In this document: piece after piece, positions 8,234 through 17,157 of the stretch | Layout of the letters: the number at the start of each line of letters is the position of its first letter | How positions within the stretch are numbered: position 1 is the stretch's first letter | From: Kiloniellales bacterium | GTDB lineage: Bacteria > Pseudomonadota > Alphaproteobacteria > Kiloniellales > JAKSDN01 | NCBI GenBank assembly: GCA_022360075.1 | Contig: JAKSDN010000936.1 | Coordinates: forward strand, 1 to 17,801 | Length of the DNA stretch: 17,801 bases | Reading direction: 5' to 3' | Notes under the pieces: generated by a model | The model's input: only the letters and a program-made list of their open reading frames with translations | What the model was told of the DNA's origin: nothing | Database searches by the model: none | Position numbers and translations under genes: made by a program

Positions 8234-8326
8234 CTATACGAGCCAGAAGAAGGCCCCGATAGCCACGACGCAAAGGACCAGCGTGCCTGCGGTCCAATAG
8301 ATCGCCAGTTTGTTGCTTTCGGTCAT
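8234..8326 (-). CDS. 30-aa single-pass membrane microprotein
   Basis: Short frame from ATG to TAG, too small for usual gene finders. The product begins MTESNKLAIYW and continues as one hydrophobic helix (about residues 8-30, TAGTLVLCVVAIGAFFWLV), with no charged residue after Lys6, so it is a likely inner-membrane protein with a short cytoplasmic N-terminus. GGGAGG stands 5 nt before the ATG, an excellent Shine-Dalgarno. A plausible sigma-70 promoter lies upstream and an intrinsic terminator downstream, so the locus looks like a complete one-gene unit. Size and layout resemble small subunits or regulators of membrane complexes (the CydX or KdpF class), but no homology is claimed. Confidence 0.68.
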   Translation of the reverse strand: MTESNKLAIYWTAGTLVLCVVAIGAFFWLV

Positions 8327-8346
8327 GGCAACCTCCCATCCAATGG

Positions 8347-8382
8347 GCAGAAGGCGCCTTCTGCGTTGCTGCGATCGCAACG
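8347..8382 (-). promoter_or_regulatory. Palindrome-rich 5' leader of the 30-aa gene
   Basis: The putative leader contains a perfect 18-nt palindrome GCAGAAGGCGCCTTCTGC (8347-8364), followed by CGTTGC-N7-GCAACG (8364-8382) with the 10-nt palindrome TGCGATCGCA (8370-8379) within it. Such dyads could be mRNA hairpins or protein-binding sites controlling the small gene. Function is unknown. Confidence 0.45.
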
Positions 8383-8391
8383 AATGAGGGT

Positions 8392-8420
8392 AGACTAACG
8401 GTTTCGCGCGAAAGCGTCAA
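8392..8420 (-). promoter_or_regulatory. Putative sigma-70 promoter of the 30-aa gene
   Basis: On the minus strand, TTGACG (8420-8415) is followed by a 17-nt spacer and TAGTCT (8397-8392). The spacer holds a perfect 12-nt palindrome TTTCGCGCGAAA (8402-8413), placed where a repressor could block RNA polymerase. The -35 box is good and the -10 weak. Confidence 0.4.
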
Positions 8421-8466
8421 AGCCGACAGCGCGACAAAGTTGTGTCACGGCTCGATCCTGTCGGCT
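8421..8466 (-). terminator. Inverted repeat after valS (possible terminator)
   Basis: AGCCGACAG (8421-8429) and CTGTCGGCT (8458-8466) are perfect 9-bp arms around a 28-nt loop, with a smaller GACA/TGTC stem inside. It lies 31 nt past the valS stop. On the minus strand the following bases (TTTGACGCTTT) are only mildly T-rich, so termination is a weak inference. Confidence 0.35.
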
Positions 8467-8496
8467 GCCGCCAGATCAGTGGCGGGCGTGCAACGC

Positions 8497-11145
<2,649 letters not shown>

Positions 11146-11239
11146 CGCTGGTCTACCCTCTCGTCTTTGGAAGGCGGGATCTGTCGCCAGTTCGTTCGCG
11201 CTGAGAATGGCCGAAAGCAGCCAGCGCGCAGGCGCCGCG

Positions 11240-11968
11240 TCAGCGGTACTCGGCGCGCTTGACCAGCTTCTGGATCTCCTCGCGGACGATGCGTTCTACC
11301 AAAGGCGCGAGGTTCTCGTCGAGCCAGGTCTTGAGATAGGGCTCCAGGGCCTCGCGAACGAGCTGCTCCAGGGTGAGCCCGCCGCTCAGCGAGGCCTGGC
11401 CGGCGTTCTCGGCCATACCGGCTGCGGATGTCAGGGCCATCAGCGAGCTCGTCGCCGCGTCCTTGGTCGGATCGGACAGCAGGCCCTGGTCGACAGGCGC
11501 CGAAGTGGCCTCCAGCTCAGGCTCCGGCATAGGCTCCGCTTCGGCCTCGAGTTCCGGCTCGGGTTCCGGCTCAGACTCGGCGCTCGGCTCTTGAAGATCG
11601 ACTTCCAGGTCAGCCTCTTCTTCCGAGGTTTCGGTCGGCTCCGGCTCGGACGCTTCGCCGGATTCGGCGGCCATGGCGGCTTCGCGTTCCTTCGCGAGAT
11701 CGACAACGCTGCCGTCCTCGCCGACCATCTGGGTCAAGTCGAGGACGTCGTCATCCTCCTCCTCGGCGGGTTCCGGCGCCGCTTCCTCCGCCGCCGGTTC
11801 CGGCTCGGGCTCGGGATCGGGCTCGGCGGTCTCCTCCACGGCCTCGGCCGGGGCCTCATCATCGGCGGCGCCTTCCTCAGCCTCGGTGCCGTCCTCGGAG
11901 ATGATCCGCCGGATGGAGGCGAGGATCTCCTCCATCGTCGGTTCGTTTTGATTGTCCGGATCGCTCAT
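11240..11968 (-). CDS. popZ: PopZ-like polar organising protein (DUF2497 family)
   Basis: Scaffold of the cell pole: in Caulobacter and relatives PopZ self-assembles into a polar matrix that tethers the chromosome origin through ParB and recruits signalling proteins. Three PopZ parts are visible. The N-terminal client-binding helix is EPTMEEILASIRRIISEDG (about residues 9-27). A long acidic Pro/Glu/Ala-rich linker follows (about 28-155, with SEPEPEPE-like repeats), and the oligomerisation region at the C-terminus is LEQLVREALEPYLKTWLDEN and following (about 200-242). At 242 aa it is longer than Caulobacter PopZ (about 177 aa), the extra length lying in the linker. Codon use in the linker is constrained by the Glu/Pro repeats and so gives misleading open frames on the other strand. 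It sits between tolC and valS. Confidence 0.9.
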   Translation of the reverse strand: MSDPDNQNEPTMEEILASIRRIISEDGTEAEEGAADDEAPAEAVEETAEPDPEPEPEPAAEEAAPEPAEEEDDDVLDLTQMVGEDGSVVDLAKEREAAMAAESGEASEPEPTETSEEEADLEVDLQEPSAESEPEPEPELEAEAEPMPEPELEATSAPVDQGLLSDPTKDAATSSLMALTSAAGMAENAGQASLSGGLTLEQLVREALEPYLKTWLDENLAPLVERIVREEIQKLVKRAEYR

Positions 11969-12089
11969 CGTTCAAGCTTTCAGAGATTTCAGCCGCACCC
12001 TCGGCCCGAGCCTTGGAGGAACTTCGCCTCGTTCTTCAAGCCTCGCTCGTCTCCCTGTAACACCCCTGGCACGACCAGGCAAAGCGCCC

Positions 12090-13499
12090 TTACCAGTCAT
12101 AGGGGACGGCACCGAAGCCGAACCAGACATCGCGCACGACCTCGAGATCCTTCTCCGGATCGTAGAGCGTGACCGGCAAGCCGAGATCGACGGCGGTCAT
12201 CCGGCCCATGGCCGTCAGGACCTGATAGGACGCCACGATCTCGTCGCGCTGGGCCCGTACCAGGCTGACCTGGGCATCGAGGAACTCCTGCTCGGCGTCG
12301 AGGATGTCGAGCACGGTTCGGGCGCCGACGGCGTTCTCTTGACGCACGCCTTCCAGCGCGATCCGTGTGGCTTCGACCTCGGATTCGAAAGCCCGGATCT
12401 CCGCCTGGGCCGTCATCAGCGCCTCCCAGGCGCTGATCGAGTCCTGGATCGCCCGCCGCCGGGACTCGTCGATCTGGAGGCGGCGCTGGCTGGAACGTTG
12501 CTTGGCCTCCCGGATCTGGCTGGAGACGAAGCCCTGCTGATAGATCGGCACGGTGACCCGGGCGAGCACCTGGGCCCGGTCGCGGCCGCTGCTGGCCGAC
12601 GAGGTCTCCGCGGAGTGTGACAGGGAGCCGACGACCGAGACCTCCGGCAAGAGCTGGCCGAACTGCACCTTGACGTTCTCCTGCTCCGCCCGCTCGGAAA
12701 AGCCATCGACGAGCACCGCCGGATTGCTGTCCTCGGCCGTGGCTACGACGGCCTCCATATCCGACGGCAGGCCCTCGACAGGCGGCGGGGCTTCGAGCAC
12801 GCCCGGGGCGACGCCGACGAGCTCCTGATAGATCGCGCGGCTGATCGAGAGGTTACCCTCGGCTTGCACCCGGTCGCCCACGGCGCGGGCCAGACGCGAT
12901 TCCGACTGCGCCACGTCGGTTCGGGTGATCTCGCCGACCTCGAAGCGGTCGCGCGAGGCCTCGAGCTGCCGGTCGAGCACCTGCTCGTTGTTGATGTTGA
13001 GCTCCAGGACCGACTGATCGCGCCAGACGTCCATGAAGGCGATCGCGGTGCTCAGCAGGGTCTGCTGCTCGACGTCGCGCAATCGCTCGCGCTGCGCCCT
13101 GACCTCCGCCTCGGCGCGCCGGGTCCCGGCGACCGTGCGTCCGCCGCGAAAGAGCGACTGGGTCACGTCGAGCTCGACCGAGCGCGGCGTCGTGGTCTCG
13201 GGATCCGTGGTCTTGTTGTCGACCTCCTGGCGGCCGACATCGCTGTTGAGCGTGACCCTGGGCCGCCAGTTCGAGAGCTCCTGCGGGATTTGCTCGTTGA
13301 TCGCGCGCAGCTCAGAGCGCGCCGCGGCGATCGTCGGGTTGCTCGCGTAGGCCATCGAAAGGGCCTCGGTCAGCGTTTGCTGAGCCGACGCCGGCCTTCC
13401 CACCGCGCCGAGAGCGCATAGGAAAACCACGGCAAACCAGCCGCTTGGCCGCGCTTTGGACGCCCGAAAGCCCGGCCGCCCGAAGGGCTTCACGATCAT
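12090..13499 (-). CDS. tolC: TolC-family outer membrane efflux/secretion protein
   Basis: Outer-membrane channel that forms the trimeric exit duct of type I secretion and RND/MFS efflux systems. It has 469 residues. The N-terminus carries a long basic n-region, a hydrophobic core (WFAVVFLCALGAVG) and a likely cleavage site ASA-QQ near residue 39. The mature protein begins QTLTEALSMAYASNPTIAAA, the typical start of the OEP repeat, and shows the two long-helix repeats (for example RDVEQQTLLSTAIAFMDVWR, and VRQENAVGARTVLDILDAEQ near the C-terminus, the latter a classic TolC stretch). A Shine-Dalgarno-like AGGGGA lies 11 nt before the ATG. It follows the rhodanese gene by 68 nt and is housekeeping in this context, with no partner pump genes nearby. 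Confidence 0.93.
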   Translation of the reverse strand: MIVKPFGRPGFRASKARPSGWFAVVFLCALGAVGRPASAQQTLTEALSMAYASNPTIAAARSELRAINEQIPQELSNWRPRVTLNSDVGRQEVDNKTTDPETTTPRSVELDVTQSLFRGGRTVAGTRRAEAEVRAQRERLRDVEQQTLLSTAIAFMDVWRDQSVLELNINNEQVLDRQLEASRDRFEVGEITRTDVAQSESRLARAVGDRVQAEGNLSISRAIYQELVGVAPGVLEAPPPVEGLPSDMEAVVATAEDSNPAVLVDGFSERAEQENVKVQFGQLLPEVSVVGSLSHSAETSSASSGRDRAQVLARVTVPIYQQGFVSSQIREAKQRSSQRRLQIDESRRRAIQDSISAWEALMTAQAEIRAFESEVEATRIALEGVRQENAVGARTVLDILDAEQEFLDAQVSLVRAQRDEIVASYQVLTAMGRMTAVDLGLPVTLYDPEKDLEVVRDVWFGFGAVPYDW

Positions 13500-13567
13500 G
13501 AACCAAGGTCCCCTAAGGTCTCACCACAAGACAGTTCCGGCACAATAGACATCGTTAACCTTTATTC

Positions 13568-13900
13568 CTAGTAAACGTCCATTGACCGATCGATGACCCG
13601 CGCCCAGGCATCGATTCCACCGGCGAGATTGACCGTACGCTCGAATCCTTGCGCGCGCAGCCACTGGGTCGCCTGCGCGCTGCGCACGCCGTGGTGGCAG
13701 AGCACGACGATCAGCGCGTCGCGCGGCAGCTCGGCGAGGCGCCCTGGCAGCAGCCCCATCGGGATATGCAGGCTCTCCGGCAGCGCGCAGAGCTCGACCT
13801 CCCAGGGCTCGCGCACGTCGAGTATTCGATGCTCGGCCGCGCCGCGGCGCAGCACCGCCAGCTCGTCCACATCGATCTGAAAAGGCAGAGCTTCCGACAC
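13568..13900 (-). CDS. Single-domain rhodanese-like protein
   Basis: Small sulfurtransferase-type protein of 110 aa that may carry persulfide sulfur on its active cysteine. The signature loop CHHGVRS (residues 68-74) contains the catalytic Cys68 followed by the usual cradle, and an upstream DVREPWE (28-34) is the conserved rhodanese N-terminal motif. The C-terminus has NLAGGIDAWA, also typical. The start is GTG 13900, only 11 nt after the methyltransferase stop, with just a weak purine run upstream, suggesting coupled translation from the preceding gene. No signal peptide, so it is cytoplasmic. The physiological sulfur acceptor is unknown. Confidence 0.88.
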   Translation of the reverse strand: MSEALPFQIDVDELAVLRRGAAEHRILDVREPWEVELCALPESLHIPMGLLPGRLAELPRDALIVVLCHHGVRSAQATQWLRAQGFERTVNLAGGIDAWARVIDRSMDVY

Positions 13901-13911
13901 AGACGCCCGCG

Positions 13912-14565
13912 TCAGAACTGGAACCCGGCATCACGCCGGAACTCGGGCAGGAGCGGCGTCGCGGCGTCGAACAGCACCCGGCTGGCGATCACATCGCCGA
14001 CCCGCCGCATCAGAACCGCGTGGCCCATGACCGATCCCGCCTTGAGCACCGTTGCCAGGCGGCCGTCCTCGGCGAGCTGATCGCTGATCGCCGGCGGGAT
14101 CTCGTCGACGGCGCCGCTGACCAGGATAACGTTGTAGGGCGCCTGCTTCGGATAGCCCTCGGTCAGCCCACCGTCGACCACCACCACGTTGTCAAGGCCG
14201 AGCTCACCGAGCGTCGCGTTCGCCCGCTCGCGCTGGGTCGCGTCGCTTTCCAGGGCGACCACGGTCTCGGCCAGGCGCGCCAGGATCGCCGCCGCATAGC
14301 CGCTGCCGGAGCCGATCTCCAGCACGATGTCGCTCGGCGCGACGGCCGCGGCCTGCAGCAGGCGGGCCAACACCATGGGCTCCATGAGGAAGCGCCGCTC
14401 GCCGATCGGCAGATCCTCGTCGATGTAGGCGATGCCGCGCTGGGACTCGGGCACGAAGAGTTCACGCGGCACGGCCGAGAAGGCGTCCAGGAGCCTCTGG
14501 TTCGTGACCTTGTTGGTGCGAAGCTGGCTGTCGACCATTGTGGCGCAGGCGCTGGCGTAATCCAC
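13912..14565 (-). CDS. PIMT-family (protein-L-isoaspartate O-methyltransferase-like) methyltransferase, divergent
   Basis: SAM-dependent methyltransferase of 217 aa with the overall plan of PIMT. Motif I is LEIGSGSGYA (residues 82-91), followed by VVALES and a motif II region PYNVILVSGAVDEIP. The N-terminal substrate-side region differs from classical Pcm: where repair enzymes have a GxGxTIS-P motif, this one reads LPIGERRFLMEPMVLARLLQ (52-71), lacking the conserved Ser/Thr. It may therefore be a paralogue without isoaspartate activity, so I give no gene symbol. ATG 14565 has GGAG 11 nt upstream. It heads a minus-strand cluster with the rhodanese and tolC; a good promoter lies 63 nt upstream. 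Confidence 0.85.
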   Translation of the reverse strand: MDYASACATMVDSQLRTNKVTNQRLLDAFSAVPRELFVPESQRGIAYIDEDLPIGERRFLMEPMVLARLLQAAAVAPSDIVLEIGSGSGYAAAILARLAETVVALESDATQRERANATLGELGLDNVVVVDGGLTEGYPKQAPYNVILVSGAVDEIPPAISDQLAEDGRLATVLKAGSVMGHAVLMRRVGDVIASRVLFDAATPLLPEFRRDAGFQF

Positions 14566-14627
14566 GATCGCATCTCCCGGCGGAAGGCGGCGACAAGGAA
14601 GGCAAACGGCCGCCGCGTCTGCTCGGC

Positions 14628-14656
14628 TTGATAGCTCCCGAGGCCCGGGAAATCAA
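14628..14656 (-). promoter_or_regulatory. Putative sigma-70 promoter for the methyltransferase-rhodanese(-tolC) cluster
   Basis: On the minus strand TTGATT (14656-14651), a 17-nt spacer and TATCAA (14633-14628). The spacer contains an inverted repeat TCCCG-N5-CGGGA. The predicted RNA start near 14621 leaves a leader of about 56 nt. Confidence 0.45.
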
Positions 14657-14703
14657 CGCTTCGCGCCCGCTCGCGCGGCGCGCGGAGCGGCCGGCGCGCT
14701 CGC

Positions 14704-14732
14704 TTGACCGGCTCCAGCCCCAGCTTTATATC
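14704..14732 (+). promoter_or_regulatory. Putative sigma-70 promoter of tRNA-Cys
   Basis: TTGACC (14704-14709), 17-nt spacer, TATATC (14727-14732). The predicted start near 14739 precedes the mature tRNA 5' end by about 37 nt, a reasonable precursor leader. The AT-rich -10 stands out in a very GC-rich stretch. Confidence 0.55.
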
Positions 14733-14775
14733 TCGCGGGCTCGTCCGGCCCCACCCGCAGGCCGGCCCCGCCCCC

Positions 14776-14849
14776 GGCCCGGTGGCAGAGTGGTTATGCA
14801 GAGGCCTGCAAAGCCTTGTACGTCGGTTCGATTCCGGCCCGGGCCTCCA
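14776..14849 (+). tRNA. tRNA-Cys (anticodon GCA)
   Basis: Complete cloverleaf that folds by hand. The acceptor stem is GGCCCGG/CCGGGCC (7 of 7). The D arm is GCAG-AGTGGTTA-type with a 13-22 G-A contact, as seen in bacterial tRNA-Cys. The anticodon arm GAGGC-CTGCAAA-GCCTT has anticodon GCA, and the T arm GTCGG-TTCGATT-CCGGC is normal. The discriminator is T, also typical of tRNA-Cys, and the CCA end is encoded (14847-14849). It marks the border between core genes on the left and accessory DNA on the right. Confidence 0.97.
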
Positions 14850-14852
14850 AAG

Positions 14853-15407
14853 CTAAACTCCTGACAAAGTTGAAAAAATCGAAGACGCGAGTATGCGGCT
14901 CGGGCAGTGGCCTCGGTGTCGCGCTGAAGACCGTTCTAGGCTCGCGGGCACTGACCTTGTCGGGTAGTTCGCTGGATAGACGTAGCGCAGATCGAACCAC
15001 TCGATGATGCCGGTCACTGTCTCGAGCTTCTTGAATGCCTGGAAGCCGCCCGATGGGTGGGGACCGTCTTCCCATCCGAACCTGTAGTAGTGCGCCAGCT
15101 GCTCGATAAGGCTCACCGGCTCCGTATCGGCCGGGAAACAGTGTCTTGGGTTGCCTCGCTCGCCCATGTCTGCTGAGGCCTGTATGGCGGCGTTCATGAA
15201 GGCGACGCAGTCAGGCCAAAGCTCGGCTCTATAGGCGTGCTCGCGGGAATCTGTGCTGTCGGATGGCGTGCAGAAAGTCACGTAGGCCCCTAGATCTCTG
15301 CCCATCCTGTCGCACACGACGCCATCCAGATCGAGCCGTATGGTGTCCTGGCCAACTACCGTCCCCACAGCAACCATCACCAACACAAGAGCAAGCAGTA
15401 TGCGCAT
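14853..15407 (-). CDS. Secreted cysteine-containing hypothetical protein
   Basis: 184-aa protein with a clear Sec signal peptide (MRILLALVLVMVAVGTVVG, then QD), so it is exported to the periplasm. The frame is open further upstream to 15584, but ATG 15407 is chosen because it starts the signal peptide; there is no good Shine-Dalgarno. The mature part has cysteines in VVC, TFC, PDC and HCFP contexts that could form disulfides. The middle (HCFPADTEPVSLIEQLAHYY) faintly recalls Rap1a/Tai-type immunity proteins, but this is not secure. The last ~40 residues turn Arg/Ser-rich and low in structure, and the stop is 3 nt from the tRNA-Cys CCA end, convergent with it. This tail may be recombinant sequence acquired at the junction. 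Confidence 0.6.
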   Translation of the reverse strand: MRILLALVLVMVAVGTVVGQDTIRLDLDGVVCDRMGRDLGAYVTFCTPSDSTDSREHAYRAELWPDCVAFMNAAIQASADMGERGNPRHCFPADTEPVSLIEQLAHYYRFGWEDGPHPSGGFQAFKKLETVTGIIEWFDLRYVYPANYPTRSVPASLERSSARHRGHCPSRILASSIFSTLSGV

Positions 15408-15459
15408 GGCTGGAGTCGAGCCTGGGGGTGTCAACCTGGGGAGGAGCTTAGATGGCAGG

Positions 15460-15969
15460 TCACTCTGGTTTTTCGCGGTGCATCTTGGGTAGATGCCCAG
15501 CTTCGTGACCCCATCGCAGGAACTGCTCAAAGCGGCGGGTGCTTTGGTGGTACACGGCAATGAATTTTGATATTGCGCGGGCAATCGTCAGGGTGGCCTC
15601 AAATTCAGAGATATTGACTGGTTCCGGACCCTCGGCATGTTTGAGCCAGTTGATGACGAGGTTTAGATCAATGCCCTCCGCCTCTGGGCATTCTCTAATA
15701 GCCTTAAAAAGGTGGGGGTCTCCCGTTGCCGGAAGGATACCTTCTGCTGCCCCGGCTAGTGTTATGGCGCAATCAAGCTCACCCTTTTGGAGGTGAGAAA
15801 TAGCTGCCTTGATTTGGCGACGCGAGGACTCTTTCTTGGTCGTCTCCATCTTTATTGGACTGCCCCTTCTCCAATACAGTCTGCGGTTGTCGGGCTCGGA
15901 TCCGACTTCGACGACTATCTTGCCGACATGGTCAGTCTTTCGAAGCTTCTTGGCCATTCGAGAGGCCAT
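15460..15969 (-). CDS. 169-aa hypothetical protein, possibly HEPN-like, divergent from the TA pair
   Basis: Mostly helical protein of unknown function. The N-terminus is basic (MAKKLRKTD), followed by the strand-like VGKIVVEVG. A core follows with LAGAAEGIL (residues 71-79) and INWLKHAEGPEPVNI (about 106-120), then a helix TIARAISKFIAVYHQSTRRF. The LAGAAE...NWLKH pattern recalls uncharacterised helical HEPN-like proteins, but I cannot name the family or see an RX4-6H nuclease motif. In-frame ATGs occur at 15969, 15957 and 15849; none has a clear Shine-Dalgarno. I keep 15969 because a promoter/operator mirrors that of the divergent toxin gene and would yield a very short leader to it. AT content is higher than in region B, consistent with acquired DNA. 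Confidence 0.65.
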   Translation of the reverse strand: MASRMAKKLRKTDHVGKIVVEVGSEPDNRRLYWRRGSPIKMETTKKESSRRQIKAAISHLQKGELDCAITLAGAAEGILPATGDPHLFKAIRECPEAEGIDLNLVINWLKHAEGPEPVNISEFEATLTIARAISKFIAVYHQSTRRFEQFLRWGHEAGHLPKMHREKPE

Positions 15970-15984
15970 GGCCGGCAGCAGGTC

Positions 15985-16036
15985 TATACGCTGTTAGCGC
16001 AATTTTAACCTTGAAGCCCTGCGCTACTAGCGTATA
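15985..16036. promoter_or_regulatory. Mirrored double operator between the 169-aa gene and higBA
   Basis: TATACGCTGTTAGCGC (15985-16000) and GCGCTACTAGCGTATA (16021-16036) are inverted copies matching at 14 of 16 positions. Each arm contains its own palindrome of form CGCT-N3-AGCG, centred at 15994 and 16027, 33 bp or about three helical turns apart. They flank the candidate -35 box of the toxin gene. This is the layout expected for cooperative binding by an HTH antitoxin dimer pair. That HigA is the binder is inference. Confidence 0.65.
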
Positions 16037-16038
16037 TA
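16011..16038 (+). promoter_or_regulatory. Putative sigma-70 promoter of higBA (leaderless start)
   Basis: TTGAAG (16011-16016), 16-nt spacer and TATATA (16033-16038), alternatively TATATT at 16035-16040. Transcription would start at or within 2-3 nt of the higB ATG (16045), and no Shine-Dalgarno exists, so the toxin mRNA may be leaderless. The right operator arm overlaps the -10. Confidence 0.5.
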
Positions 16039-16044
16039 TTCCGC

Positions 16045-16386
16045 ATGAAGGTCACGGTCAAACGCACCAAGGTCTATGAGCGGAAGATCAGGAAGCTTTT
16101 GCCCGCGCCGGACATCCGGGCCATGGAGAACGGCATTGCCGAGAACCCGCTCCGCTGGCCTCTGGTCCAAGGTACGGGTGGTGTCCGCAAGGCCCGAGTG
16201 GCCCGCCCTGGCGGTGGCAAGAGCGGCGGTCTGCGGACGGCCTACTACTTCCACGCCAAAGGGCCGACCGTCTACATGCTGACCGTGTACGCGAAGAACG
16301 AGATGGACAACCTGAGCGACGCCGACAAGGCAGCGCTCATGAAGTTGGTCAAGGCGATCAAGGCCGCTGCGACAAATGGAGACTGA
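16045..16386 (+). CDS. higB: RelE/HigB-2-type toxin (mRNA interferase)
   Basis: Toxin of a type II TA module; the family cuts mRNA on the ribosome. The 113-aa product has the hallmark stretch of HigB-2-like (RelE superfamily) proteins: VQGTGGVRKARVA (about residues 41-53), GGGKSGGLRTAYYF (56-69) with the conserved basic residues, and VYMLTVYAKNEMDNLS (76-91). Length fits the family. The start ATG has no Shine-Dalgarno, and a promoter -10 lies a few bases upstream, suggesting leaderless translation. The antitoxin gene follows after 3 nt, in the toxin-first order typical of HigBA. Frame and catalytic-region residues appear intact, so the module is probably functional. Confidence 0.88.
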   Translation: MKVTVKRTKVYERKIRKLLPAPDIRAMENGIAENPLRWPLVQGTGGVRKARVARPGGGKSGGLRTAYYFHAKGPTVYMLTVYAKNEMDNLSDADKAALMKLVKAIKAAATNGD

Positions 16387-16389
16387 GAC

Positions 16390-16698
16390 ATGACAAAGGC
16401 GAAGATGACCAAGGCCGGCCGGGAACTCGCCGAGGCCCTGACCGAAGTCCTCGGCGATGTGACGGGCGCCGCGCCGCTGAAGGGCCGCACGGTCAACGTG
16501 CCCGACCTCGTTGACGTCAAGGCGATCCGCAAGAGCGTCGGCATGTCGCAGCAGCAGTTCGCCGACACCTTCGGTCTCAAGGTCGCGAGCGTGCGCAACT
16601 GGGAGCAGGGCCGCACGGAGCCCGAGGGTCCGGCCAAGGTGCTGCTGACCATCATCAGCCGCAAGCCCAAAGACGCGCTCGAGGCGCTATATCTGTGA
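16390..16698 (+). CDS. higA: HigA-2/NadS-like HTH antitoxin
   Basis: Antitoxin that neutralises the adjacent toxin and represses the module. The 102-aa product has a flexible N-terminal half (residues 1-40, expected to wrap the toxin) and an XRE-type HTH: VKAIRKSVGMSQQQFADTFG (43-62) with recognition region LKVASVRNWEQGRTEPEGPA (63-82). The start lies 3 nt after the toxin stop with GGAG 8 nt upstream, so translation is probably coupled to the toxin frame. The double operator upstream of higB is the likely binding site. The stop is followed by a 60-nt gap before the next gene. Confidence 0.88.
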   Translation: MTKAKMTKAGRELAEALTEVLGDVTGAAPLKGRTVNVPDLVDVKAIRKSVGMSQQQFADTFGLKVASVRNWEQGRTEPEGPAKVLLTIISRKPKDALEALYL

Positions 16699-16758
16699 GC
16701 AAGGCCGGAACCAAGCTGATCCGAGCTGTGCGATAGGCCCACGCGTAGGAGAATGTCA

Positions 16759-17019
16759 ATGCTGAAGCTGACGACAGAACGTTTTCAGACTGAGGTGCGT
16801 GCCCAGATTCAACGTGCGCGCACACAAGGCCGGCCGCATGCCGAGATCAATGCCGGTGAACTGCATCGACAGGTCGGTGGCTATCCACCATCCTCCCATG
16901 GAATGCCGCAATGCTGCAATGCCATGCGAGGGGAAATGAGCAGTCGCGATACTGTGGTGTTCGAGCCGCCAAAGGGCAAAGGCGCGTCGCTCACGATTCG
17001 ATACGAGCTGACGAGATAA
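16759..17019 (+). CDS. 86-aa conserved-looking protein with CC motif
   Basis: Small protein of unknown function. ATG 16759 is chosen because AGGAG lies 7 nt upstream; a nearer in-frame ATG at 16753 sits only 1 nt from it. The sequence has a helical N-terminus, then EINAGELHRQVGGYPPSSHG (about residues 29-48), PQCCNAMRGEM with adjacent cysteines at 52-53, and a C-terminal strand pair ending GASLTIRYELTR. I recall similar GELHR..GGYP...CC..M proteins in accessory DNA near HNH-type genes, but that is memory, not a search result. The CC and His residues could bind a metal. It is separate from higA by 60 nt and lies in region C with other mobile or orphan genes. Confidence 0.62.
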   Translation: MLKLTTERFQTEVRAQIQRARTQGRPHAEINAGELHRQVGGYPPSSHGMPQCCNAMRGEMSSRDTVVFEPPKGKGASLTIRYELTR

Positions 17020-17157
17020 TCCGAAGCGTCCCGCACTACGCGCGTGGGGTCAGTGAAGAGAATCGAATGAAGCTGAGAAGGCACGCGCAATACGTCCGAA
17101 CATCTCGGGTCAGTCTGTCACCAGCACGATGGTGAACTTTGGTAAGCCGAACCCTCG

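Noticed and set aside
8208..8420. 70-codon minus-strand frame overlapping the 30-aa gene
   Set aside because: No Shine-Dalgarno and a basic, unstructured product; the 30-aa frame has the ribosome site and a membrane helix.
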